A stretch of 64,000 nucleotides of DNA from Garcia nutans (lineage: Eukaryota > Streptophyta > Magnoliopsida > Malpighiales > Euphorbiaceae): the NCBI GenBank assembly GCA_947685225.1, contig CANTUV010000024.1, positions 55,146,001 through 55,210,000 of the forward strand. Reading direction: 5' to 3'. A program made the position numbers and the translations under genes. The stretch's first letter is position 1; each line of letters begins with the position of its first letter. Positions 10,091 through 19,967 of this stretch are shown here, in pieces. Under the pieces are notes generated by a model. That model did not search any database. It was not told where the DNA came from and worked only from the letters and a program-made list of their open reading frames with translations.

Positions 10091-10815
10091 CCGGGTTCAG
10101 AACCCAAATTTCCCTTAGGTCCAGAACCTAGAATTATCCTCGAGTCCAGAACTCAAAATCGGGTCCAGAACCCAAATTTTCCTTAGGTCTAGAACCTAGA
10201 ATTATCCTCGAGTCCAGAACTCGAATCCAGGTCCAGAACCCAAATGTCCCTTAGGTCCAGAACCTAGGATTATCCTCGAGTCCAGAACTCAAAACCAGGT
10301 CCAGAACCCAAAAGTCCCTTAGGTCCAGAACCTAGAATTATCCTCGAGTCCAGAACTCAAAACCGGGTCCAGAACCCAAATGTCCCTTTGATCCAGAACC
10401 TAGAATTATCCTCGAGTCCAGAACTCAAAACCGGGTCCAGAACCCAAATGTCCCTTAAGTCCAGAACCTAGAATTATCCTCGAGTCTAGAACTCAAAACC
10501 GGGTCCAGAACCCAAATTTTCCTTAGGTCCAGAACCTAGAATTATCCTCTAGTCCAGAACTCAAAACCGGGTCCAGAACCCAAATTTTCCTTAGGTCCAG
10601 AACCTAGAATTATCCTCGAGTCCAGAACTCGAATCCGGATTCAGAACCCAAATTTTCCTTAGGTCCAGAACCTAGAATTATCCTCGAGTCCAGAACCCAA
10701 ATTTTCCTTAGGTCCAGAACCTAGAATTTTCTAAGTCCAGAACTTAGCTCATGTCCAGAACCCAAATTTTTCTTAGGTCCAAAACCTAGAATCATCCTCG
10801 AGTCTAGAACCCAAA
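10091..10815 (+). repeat. Tail minisatellite C (three-part TCCAGAA unit, about 66 bp)
   Basis: About eleven higher-order units. Each has three sub-units in fixed order: GGGTCCAGAACCC, TAGGTCCAGAACCTA and CGAGTCCAGAACTCG/ACTCA. The loop CCAGA stays constant while the flanking arms differ but remain complementary. The last units are truncated and more mutated. Confidence 0.85.
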
Positions 10816-10883
10816 ACAAGTCGCCACATCAAAAATTAAGTTTTGTTGCTTTTCACTCTCTTTCACTAAGGTTTCAGATCATT

Positions 10884-10899
10884 CAAGCAAGGGGCAAAC
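10884..10899 (+). other. Polypurine tract before the 3' LTR
   Basis: AAGCAAGGGGCAAAC directly precedes the 3' LTR start TGTAGATCC. It is the likely plus-strand primer. Confidence 0.5.
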
Positions 10900-13060
10900 T
10901 GTAGATCCTTAATTTTTTACCCAATCCGGTCCATTGTGTTTTATTTAGTTTGAAATGATTTTTCTTGTCTAATTGGTCCAAAATAATTTTAATTAAATAG
11001 TTTTTGCTTTATTATCTAATTTTTATTAATAAAAAATAAACAAATCAAAAATCAAAAAAATAAAAATAAAAATAAAAATCGGAGTCGGAAAAATCGGCAG
11101 AAAAAAACAGTCGCACGGGCCCGGGGGAATTTTGCCCCGCAGGAAAATCCTGCGGGAAAAACTTTCGCCCACAGGAATTTCCTACTGGCGAAATAACTTC
11201 CCGCAGGAAATTCCTGCGGGTTGGCATGCCACGGGCCCGCTGCCACAATTTTTGCCAGCACAAAATTTTTCAATGCAATTTTTTGAAACCTAATTTAATT
11301 AGGTTTTAATTTCTTTTTTTTATTAATATTAATTGCCATGGGGAATTAGGAATAAACAACCTAAAAATCACTATAATTAAGGACTAATAGAACCAAATTG
11401 GGGGGGGGGAACTTTTACAGTAGCTTATTTTTTTTTAATAAAAATTAGAAAAAGAAAAGGGAAACTCAATTCAATTGATCTTTAAAGCAGCAGTAGCACA
11501 GATTAAGCAATTCAAAGGCAACCAAGGCTTGTCTTTGGAGCTAGTTCATCCAAGAAGAGTTATTTTTTTGGAGGATCAACAAAAGAAGGTATGTTAAATT
11601 CTTTTAATTTCACTGTAGCAAATCCATAAAATTTAAGTTTTTTAAATAAAAAATCTTAGAGTTGTAATTTAATTTTTCCATAATCAAAAACCCTAAAACG
11701 TGGCCTTCTTTTCTAAAAAGACTTAAATTTTTTATTTTTTTTTCTTAAAAATCTTAAAACACTAATTGAACATATTTTTCAACAAAACCAAAATCAAATT
11801 CTGTTTCTTTTAAGATTTTAAATTAGGTTCTATTTCATTCAAAAAGCCTTCAAAAATATCTTTTCTACTTATAAAAACTTCAATTCATTTGTTTAAATTC
11901 ATAAAACTTCATAAATCATCAAATTGCTTTTTAAAACTCTAATTCAAATTCATTACCCGAGAACCCTAATTTCAAAGCCTAAATCCAAAATTCAACTTTT
12001 AAACCTAAAATAATGAACACTAACCCTTTTAAAACCTTAAACCCTAATTTTTATGAACCCTAGTCCTTTTAAAACATTAAAAAACATAAAAACATAAAAA
12101 CTCAAAAATTACACAGTAGCTTAAATCACTATTTAAAATCATGAATTAAAAAGTATTTCAAGGTGTCTAAAACCCTAGTTTCATGATTTCACCATTCAAA
12201 CCTTAATTTGGTTAATCAAAGAGTCTTACCAACCTTTTAAAACATAAAACCCTAATCTATTTTAATTTCATAAAAAGTCACAGTAACTATAATTGAACTT
12301 TTATTTGTTTTATTCAATTCCATATTTATTTATACCTTGGTTTATCTCTTATGCTTTAATCTATTTAATTTCAATACTTGATTTATTTAATTTATCATGG
12401 ATGGATGTTTATTTTATTGATATTTAAATACTTTTAATGAATGATTTATTTATTATGGATGATTATTTACTTTTATCAATCAATTTAGACTTCCAAAAGT
12501 TGTAAGGGGTATGTTTCCACTTGGTGGGTACCTCATTAGTTAAACATCATGTAATTTAATTTTCTTTTCTATTTTAGAACCTTTGTAAAGGGCATGTTTC
12601 TACCTTTTGGTGGGTGTCCTATCTAGGCATGTGATGTAAGGACATGATTCCATCCTTGGATGGGTGTCCATTTATTTGATTTGTTTTGTTTGGACATTGC
12701 TTTGATTTTAATATAACGATGCTTTCTTTTTTTTGAGTGTAGTATGGATAATATTGTTATATTTAAGAATTTTATAATATTAAGACCTGTAAAGGAGGCC
12801 GGTTCCAATGAATCGGGCATTGTGGGGGTGCTGGGCCATTTCTCACCTTCCCCACACGTACCCAACTTTCTGAATCCATTAAGGGGTTGGGGATTCCTTA
12901 GGAATCGAGTCATCCACCCCTTTCTTTTTCCCGGCCCGTCCGGGTGGCTACTCCATTTTCTCCAGACTTAGGTCCGTGTTCTCTAAGGCCCCGAGCCTAA
13001 ACAGTGCCGAAGTCTCAAGAACTATTCCACCGGGAGTGGGGGCGAAAATCCCCGCTCACA
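10900..13060 (+). repeat. 3' LTR of the Gag-only element
   Basis: This is a 2161-bp copy of the 5' LTR, beginning TGTAGATCC and ending CCCGCTCACA, followed by the AGTTC duplication. It shows scattered substitutions plus a shortened GC-rich block. The insertion is therefore not very recent, though both copies are easily alignable. Confidence 0.85.
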
Positions 13061-13065
13061 AGTTC

Positions 13066-13800
13066 ATTATATGCTTTGATTTATTTTATATGCTTTAATT
13101 TATTTAAGTTCAATGCTTGGTTTATTTAGTTTATCATGGATGGTTGTTTACGTTATATTGATGTTTAATATCTTTGATGAATGATTTATTTATGATGAAT
13201 AGTTATTTACTTTTATCGATTTATTTAGATTTCCAAATGTTGTAAGAGGTATGTTTCCACTTGGTGGGTACCTCATTAGTTAAATATCATGTAATTTAAA
13301 TTGCTTTTCTATTTTCGAGCCAATGTAAAGGACATGTTTCTACCTTTCGGTGGGTGTCCTATTTAGGCATGGATTATGTAAAGGCATGTTTCCGTCTTCG
13401 GATGGGTGCCCATTTATTTGTTTTGCTTGGACATTGTTTTGATTTTCAATATATCGATGCTTTATTTTAATTATTTTATGTAATATGGATAATATTGTTA
13501 TATTTAAGAATTTTATAATATTAAGACCTATAAAGGAGGCCGGTTCCAATGATCCGGGCATTGTAGGGGTGCTGGGCCATTTCTCACCTTCCCCACACGT
13601 ACCCAACTTTCCGAACCCATTAGGGGGTTGAGGATTCCTTACGAATTGAGTCATCCACCCCTTTCTTTTTCCCGGCCCGTCCGGGTGGTGACTCCATTTT
13701 CTTCAGTCTTAGGTCCGTGTTCTCTAAGGCCCCGAGCCTAAACAGTGCCGAAGTCGCAAGAACCATTTCATCGGGAATGGGGGCGAAAATCCCTCTCATA
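13066..13800 (+). mobile_element. Older Tat/Ogre-like LTR, right part
   Basis: This continues the LTR broken at 1883. It is homologous to the last 740 bp of the younger LTRs, from the TTTATTTAATTTATCATGGATGG region through CCCGGCCCGTCCGGG and GGGGGCGAAAATCCC, and ends CTCTCATA at 13800. The AGTTC copy at 13061-13065 separates it from the insert. Confidence 0.7.
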
Positions 13801-15740
13801 GGTCGGACTAGATTAGGTCCAAAATTAAAGATCTACATAAGGGCTAATTTGCCCCTGTTTGGCGTGTTACAGTCTTACTTCAGTCATATCAGCCCTCATG
13901 ATGCAAGTTTAACCTTGCTTTTCATTTCTATAAACCTTTTATATATTTTGACAGACTTTGCATTTTTTACAGATCACCTGGATGCCTTACTTTAAGAGGT
14001 TCCCTAAGGCTCTACATTCTCTCCTTGGGGCTGCGGCCGTGGATCAGGATGTACTATCTGGGTGAACGAGTTTTATGGCAAAACTCCACTAACATTAGAG
14101 TTGTGCTTGATTTTCCTCTAGTGGACATGCGAGATGGGGCGAGGATCCATCAGAGTGAGGCTCTTTTCACTGAGGTACCAGCTGACCAGTTCTCATGACC
14201 CGACTTAGATTATGATGAATTTTGTAAGACTTCACTCAAGCCTTACCATATTAGGCCAGGTGAGACACATGTTTCTTCTTGATCGACTCTTCAATTTGCA
14301 GCCTGCACTGCTCCTATAGCACTAACTTCAGCTAGTTCATTTGCTACCCCATGTCAAACCAGGATCATACCTATTTCAAGGGATACCGACTCAGAAGGGA
14401 TACCACATGGATACTTGATGGATGACAAATCACCTATGTCACTTTATCAGGTGAAGGGATCAGGTAGTATCAAGTTTAGTAGGGACCATTTCTGCAGCTA
14501 CCAGATGATTGAACTGCGAAACCTTCTACTGATCTTGCTTACTTTCTATTTATTTGATCGTTACTTTTGCTGGCACTTGCCTTTCGATGCAGGTTCCATT
14601 CGAGTGTACACAACACTTCTACATTATGGCTCAGCGTATAAACTTGGTCTTGGATGCTACTGAGGATCAAATAGAGGCTTTTGAGGAAGCAACTTGAACG
14701 ATGGAGACGAGACGAAGGTGCAGGCACAATCCTTTGATCTAACATGCTCTTTTTACAAAGAAAACAAAAAAAGGAAAAAAAAGCATGCATATGCAATCTA
14801 AGTGATGTATGGAAGTTTATGGCTGGAATGATTTCATTTTATTTAGAATTTACAATTTGCATCCCTTGAGTCTCTTTTACATTTTTTTTTATATTTTGAT
14901 TTTACATGCCTTATTATGCTTTTACAATTTTGTACCCTTTTATTATTATTTTTTATTTTTTTTATCATGGAGCTTAAATTTAGCCATGGTATGCACTCAT
15001 GGATATAGAGCTTGGATAAGTTGGAGAATATCAACTTGGGAAAGTTCGGGATGGCCCTGTGACTGCTCTGAGTGAGGTTAGGGTGACTGGGACTTTTCGC
15101 GGGCTTACCTTAAGTTTTGACTATGGATGAGTTCGCTCAATAAGCTACAGTCTGTTTGGCTAGGTACAATTTGTTCTCCTTATTTAAGAGGGCTCTGATC
15201 AAGCTTTGGCTTGGGGCTGGTTGGATTTTGAAGGCTTAAGTTAGATTTGGCTTGTGAGGCTAGTTTTCTTTGGACTTGGGTTCATGAACTTCATTTTAGG
15301 CATTGGCTACTAGCTTGTTCAACCTTGAAAGATTGTTTTGGACTTGAAGTCTATGGATGGCCTAGAGTTGGGTTTTGTGGATCTCACCATGTGTGGAAAT
15401 TGGCCTTTGCCTGGATGATTTGTGCCTTTGATGAGTAGCTGCAAGAACAAAGAGCTCATTAATCGCCATTATGTTTGATATTTTGAGCATTGTTGGAACC
15501 TTTGCATCGGGAACCAAGGTTAGGTCATGAGACTGATGAGGCAGTTGACTTGTTTCTTTTTCAACACTTATCATGGGTAAATGAAATAGCAAGGCTTGCT
15601 TAACTTACTCAGTGACACTACCATGCAAGTTTGAGAATTGGGTGGCTATAGGTGTTTGGTGCATGGCACTAAAAGAAAATGGAACAACTAGCCTTGACGA
15701 TCGAATATGACAAAGACATTAGGAAGGGGACTCCACTTAT
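13801..15740 (+). other. Unassigned region with coding-like remnants
   Basis: I recognise no gene. Two plus-strand pieces look as if they were once coding. At 14045-14197 a frame ends with VVLDFPLVDMRDGARIHQSE and then ALFTEVPADQFS before TGA. At 14592-14693 a frame begins after a splice-acceptor-like TTTCGATGCAG and reads MAQRINLVLDATEDQIEAFE. They could be exons of a decayed transposon or host gene. T-rich tracts fill 14880-14970. From about 15000 to 15740 I see nothing identifiable. Confidence 0.35.
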
Positions 15741-15818
15741 AACTAAGACTTAAGTGATGGTTTGGGGGTATGCCCCCTGGAGATATGACCCTGGGTTTTT
15801 ATTTCAGGGTTTGCCCCA

Positions 15819-17271
15819 TGAATTATCTTCACTTTCTCTTCCATTTCTTTAATCAAATCGGGACCAACCAACTTACCTTCTCCAACTTTATTCCAACATA
15901 GAGGCATCCTACATCTTCTACCATACAATGCCTCGTAGGGTGACATTTTAATACTGGACTGGTGACTGTTGTTATAGGCAAATTCCATCAATGGCAAGAA
16001 TCTGTCCCAACTCCCAAAGAAATCAATGATACAACTTCTCAACATGTCCGCCAAAATCTGTATCACTCTCTCTGACTGCCCATCTGTCTGAGGATGGAAA
16101 GCAGTGCTAAAATGCAATCGAGAACCCAAAGCATCATACAAGCTTTTCCAAAATCTTGAAGTAAACCGAGGATCTCAATCATATACCAAAGAAATTGGGA
16201 CTCCATGCAATCTTACAATCTTACTAATATATAGCTCAGCCAACTTCTCAAGAGAATAGTCCATCCAAACTAGAAGAAAATGAGCTGTCTTCATCAACCG
16301 ATCAACAATCACCCAGATAGAATCGTGCTTCTTCTGAGTCAACGAAAAACCAGTAACAAAATCCATTGTTGCTCGCTCCCATTTCCATTCTGGCATTATT
16401 AAAGGTTGGAGCAACCCTTTTGGAACTTGGTGCTCGACCTTCACTCTCTGACAAGTGAGACATTTGGATACAAACTCTGCTATGTCCCTCTTCATACCTG
16501 ACCACCAATAATGTTGCTTCAAATCATGATACATCTTGGTACTCCTAGGGTGCATAGCAAAAATCTACTGATGTGCTTCCTCTAAAATAATCTTTCTCAA
16601 TCTTGCATCATTAGGAACACACAATCTATCTTTGTACCACAAATTGCCATCACTTCTTACAAGAAAATCTCGGCTCTCCCCCTTTTTACAATCCAAAACA
16701 ACTTTCTGAATTTTCTCATCTGCCAATTGAGACTCTCTAATATGATCCAACAACACCAGTCTCAATTGCAACTGAGCTAACAAAGCACCATCACCACATG
16801 ATTTAAAACTAGCATGCAACGCTCTCAACTCAACAAGCAATGAGAATGAATAAGCAGTCAAACCTGCTAAAAACTTCCGAATCAAGGCATCAGCAATAAC
16901 ATTTGCCTTACCAGGGTCATAATCAATCAAACAGTCGTAGTTTTTAATCAACTCCAACCATCGTCTCTGCCGAAGATTCAGCTCTCTCTGAACCCCCCAA
17001 GTATTTCGTGATTCGTATAGATGAAACACTTCTCCCCATAAAGATAATGTCGCCAAATCTTCAAAGCAAAAACTATGGCTGTCAATTCCAAATCATGCGT
17101 CGGATAATTAAGCTCATGCAACTTCAACTGTCGAGAAGCATAAGCTATGACTCTACCCTCCTGCATTAAAACACAGCCTAAATCATTATGTGAAGCATCA
17201 CTATAAATCACATATGGTTTATCTTTCATAGGCAAGGTAAGAACAGGAGCTTGAGTCAACATCTCCTTCAA
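15819..17271 (-). pseudogene. pol: RNase H and integrase remnant (minus strand)
   Basis: Read from 17271 down: RNase H with PYVIYSDASHNDLGCVLMQE and a YASRQLK segment (17271-17000), a frame break near 17000, then an integrase zinc region (WWSGMKRD, CLTCQRVKVEH). The catalytic core follows, with a MDFVTG aspartate, a VYD at the second acidic site and HPQTDGQSERV at the glutamate. Breaks fall near 16560 and 16160. The frame loses homology after KVKIIHG at about 15819. Confidence 0.85.
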
Positions 17272-17301
17272 CTGCTCAAAGCTTGCTTGACACCAATCCG
17301 T

Positions 17302-17890
17302 TCACATGAATCTAACTCCCTTCCAAAGTAATATGGTGAGTGGAGTAGCTATCAAAGAAAAATCCTTCACAAACCGTCGATAATAGCCTACCAAACCTAG
17401 AAAACTTCTAACTTTAGTTACTGTCTTCGGTGGACTCCAATTCAAAATGGCCTCAACTTTACTTGGATCAACTCTTATACCATCTACTGACACCACATGA
17501 CCGAGAAAAGTCACTTGATCAAGCCAAACTCACATTTAGACAGCTTAGCATACAACTGCTTCTCTCTCAAAGTCTGTAATACAATCCGCAAGTGCTTATC
17601 ATGATCCTCCTCATTATGCGAATACACCAAAATATCATCAATAAAGACCACCACAAACTAGTCTAGATATGGTCTAAACACCCTATTCATCAAATCCATA
17701 AAAGCTGCTGGTGCATTCGTCAATCCAAAAAGCATCACCAAAAACTCATAATGCCCATACCTTGTGCAGAAAGCTGTCTTAGATACATCTTCAGCTCTAA
17801 CTCTCAACTGATGGTACCCTGATCTCAGATCAATTTCGGAGAAAACTGCTGCTCCCTTCAACTGATCAAAGAGATCATATATCCTAGGTA
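17302..17890 (-). pseudogene. pol: Reverse transcriptase remnant (minus strand)
   Basis: It contains KGAAVFSEIDLRSGYHQLRV, then TRYGHYEFLVM, FGLTNAPAAFMDLMNRVF and, after a break near 17650, FLGHVVSVDGIRVDPSKVEA with GLVGYYRRFVKDFS. The FIDD catalytic box region (about 17620-17660) survives but is preceded by a stop. The first part of reverse transcriptase is missing owing to the internal deletion. Confidence 0.85.
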
Positions 17891-18049
17891 GTTGAATACT
17901 TATTCTTGATAGTCACCTTACTAACTACTACACTATGTCCTAAAGGATTTGTCACCAAGACATCAAATCCTAAGGACTCTGAATGTAATTCAGTCACAGG
18001 CAAAATAGACACTTATATATGAATGAGTAGATCCTGGATCTATTAGAGC

Positions 18050-19362
18050 AAGAACTGAAATGCCAAATAAAGAAAATGCACCCGTAAAGACTGCTGAAGC
18101 ATCCGGCTATCTCTGCATCACATACACTCGCTGAGATGGCCTAGCCTCATCTGGCCTACTTTCTCCGGATGTAGAACCTCCTCTTTGACTAATCCCGGGT
18201 CGACCACCTCTACTAAAACCTCTGCCCCCTCGACCTCTACTAATACTGGGTCGAGAAGCTACAGTATCAGTCTGTCTATCCTTCGGTAGCTCAGGGCAAT
18301 CTTTGATGAAATGATCTAGTGACCCACATCTAAAACACACTCCTGGTCCACTCATCTTCAAGCAAGCACCCCCCATGTGCCCTACCACAATGGACACATG
18401 TAGGTGGAGTAGACCTATGAACCACTGAAGTAGGAGCACTAGCTATAGAAACTGTAGGTCTCGATCTCTGCGTCTGATACTGAACTAACCTACCAGACTG
18501 CCTCTGGCTCCTACTGACCCTCAAAAAATAGCTTCCTCTGCCTCTCTTCAGAGATGAAGACCTTGCCTCAAACTGGGGTCTCCTAATTCTAATCTCCTCC
18601 TCAGTAACAGCTGCTGCAATACCCTGTGCTCTCTCAATACTCCTAGCAGCTACAACCAACTGAGAAAAATCTTGGTACCAAGAACCAGCAACAATATACA
18701 TAATAGAGGGTCTCAACCCCTCCTCAAATCTCCTGCACTGATCTATCTCATATGAAATAATTCCACCGGCATAATGACTCAATTGGATAAACTCTATCTC
18801 ATACTCTATCACTGTCCGGTTATCCTGTCTCAGACTCAGGAATTCCATCTTCTTTGCATCTTTATACTCCCTCAGAGTATACTTCTGCTCAAACTCCCAT
18901 AGAAAATCACCATAAGTCAAAGTCGGTGGATCATCCATAGCATGTGAAACCGTCTTCCACCAATCATATGCATCTCTCTGCAGAAGGGATCTAGCATAAT
19001 CAAAATTCTCTTCAGCAGTAGCCTACAGCTGGATGAATACCCTCTGAACTCTATCCAACCACTGCTCAGCTACTGCAAGATCTATTGTGCCAAAGAAGTC
19101 CTCAGCTCTGAACTTTCTCAATTTATCATACTGCCTCACCGTACATACGGCTGTGGTTGCAGTGGCGTCTGCTGCACTAGAGCCTGCCTCAACAATTCTA
19201 CCATATGTCGTAACCAAACCAGCAAATCTCATCACCTGCTGGTCTCTCTGGCACAGGAGCAGGTGCCTCACCAGCTCTCTCAACCCTAGCTCCATCTTTA
19301 CCCTCAACAGGAGCTACACTCTCAGCACTACCTTCTATGGACTGACATGACTGAGATGCCAT
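18050..19362 (-). pseudogene. gag: Gag remnant with zinc knuckle (minus strand)
   Basis: The frame starts at ATG 19362-19360. A splice-acceptor-like TGTTTACAG lies just upstream on the minus strand, as in the young copy. The gag domain (AVAEQWLDRVQRVFIQL; FLWEFEQKYTLREYKDAKKM; FEEGLRPSI) is split by a stop near 19020 and a frameshift near 18330-18440. A CCHC zinc knuckle CFRCGSLDHFIKDC is intact. Protease start ALIDPGSTHS is recognisable at about 18020-18050. Confidence 0.8.
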
Positions 19363-19496
19363 CACTACCTATATCTGTAAACACAGCAGAAGATTACCTC
19401 ATCAAATATCAGAAACTGCCAGTGCCAATGCATGTATCTTATTTAAAAATTATATTTTAAAAATCTAAATTTTCTTTTTCTTTTCCTTACAATTCA

Positions 19497-19522
19497 CCTA
19501 GGTTGAGAACATCAAACCTAGG
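19497..19522 (-). other. Leader hairpin of the minus-strand chromovirus
   Basis: On the minus strand CCTAGGTT and AACCTAGG form an 8-bp perfect stem around about ten bases. This is the counterpart of the hairpins next to the primer sites at 28400, 35048 and 54249. The primer site itself is missing here: an LTR terminus follows directly. Confidence 0.6.
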
Positions 19523-19796
19523 CTGTAATATCCTAAAATATACCCTAAAAGTGTTGGGATTATTGTTGTATTTGGATTCAATGTGTGTATTGAAGGGTAA
19601 GAGAAAAGAAGTGAAGAGAAGATATGGGAATTATAAAATGTAACATATATATGAGGTATAAAATGGTGTAGGAAAAGTGAGTTGTATATATATATATATT
19701 TGTATGATTAGTTAATAATAATAATAATGATAATAAGGACAAAAAGGAAAATAAAGAGGAAAGCAAAAAGAAGTTTGTGTGGAGGAGATTTAATTG

Positions 19797-19797
<1 letters not shown>

Positions 19798-19847
<50 letters not shown>
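19798..19847 (+). repeat. (ATT)n microsatellite
   Basis: About 16-17 ATT units inside the plus-strand LTR. Confidence 0.95.
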
Positions 19848-19853
<6 letters not shown>

Positions 19854-19918
19854 GATAAGGATGAAGGAAAGAATGAGAACGTTCTTTCTTCTTCTCCTTC
19901 GTCTCCTTCTTCTTAGTA

Positions 19919-19921
<3 letters not shown>

Positions 19922-19965
<44 letters not shown>
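19922..19965 (+). repeat. (GA)n microsatellite
   Basis: About 22 GA units inside the plus-strand LTR, in the part corresponding to the transcribed leader of the other copies. Confidence 0.95.

Positions 19966-19967
<2 letters not shown>

Larger units (their letters stand above)
1884..13060 (+). mobile_element. Gag-only non-autonomous LTR retrotransposon (TR-GAG type, Tat/Ogre-like)
   Basis: This is a complete element. Its LTRs are at 1884-4099 and 10900-13060, and a perfect 5-bp duplication AGTTC lies at 1879-1883 and 13061-13065. A primer site lies just after the 5' LTR, one Gag frame is at 5281-6672, and minisatellites fill 9420-10815. I see no protease, reverse transcriptase, RNase H or integrase motifs between 6673 and 10899. 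Plant elements with terminal repeats and only a Gag domain are known as TR-GAGs, and tail minisatellites and a tRNA-Arg-like primer site are known from Tat/Ogre elements. It must borrow pol from a relative. It sits inside an older LTR of its own kind. Confidence 0.85.
15743..19523 (-). mobile_element. Decayed Tekay-like Ty3/gypsy chromovirus, minus strand
   Basis: The minus strand carries gag, part of protease, reverse transcriptase, RNase H and integrase in the same order as the young element at 54399-59045, at clearly recognisable similarity but with several stops and frameshifts. Similarity to the young copy stops inside integrase near 15819, so the integrase end, chromodomain and 3' LTR are missing. 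At the other end the leader hairpin is present (19497-19522), but the primer site and 5' LTR are replaced by an LTR in the opposite orientation. About 600 bp covering the end of protease and the start of reverse transcriptase are deleted near 17915. Confidence 0.85.

Noticed and set aside
9425..10815. Regular short repeats resembling a CRISPR array
   Set aside because: Linkers are themselves repeated, units are 16-66 bp and degenerate, and the context is a plant LTR retrotransposon. It is a minisatellite.
15743..15818. Apparent extension of the integrase frame with a GC-rich palindrome
   Set aside because: Similarity to the intact polyprotein stops at about 15819. The rest is unrelated sequence that happens to be open.
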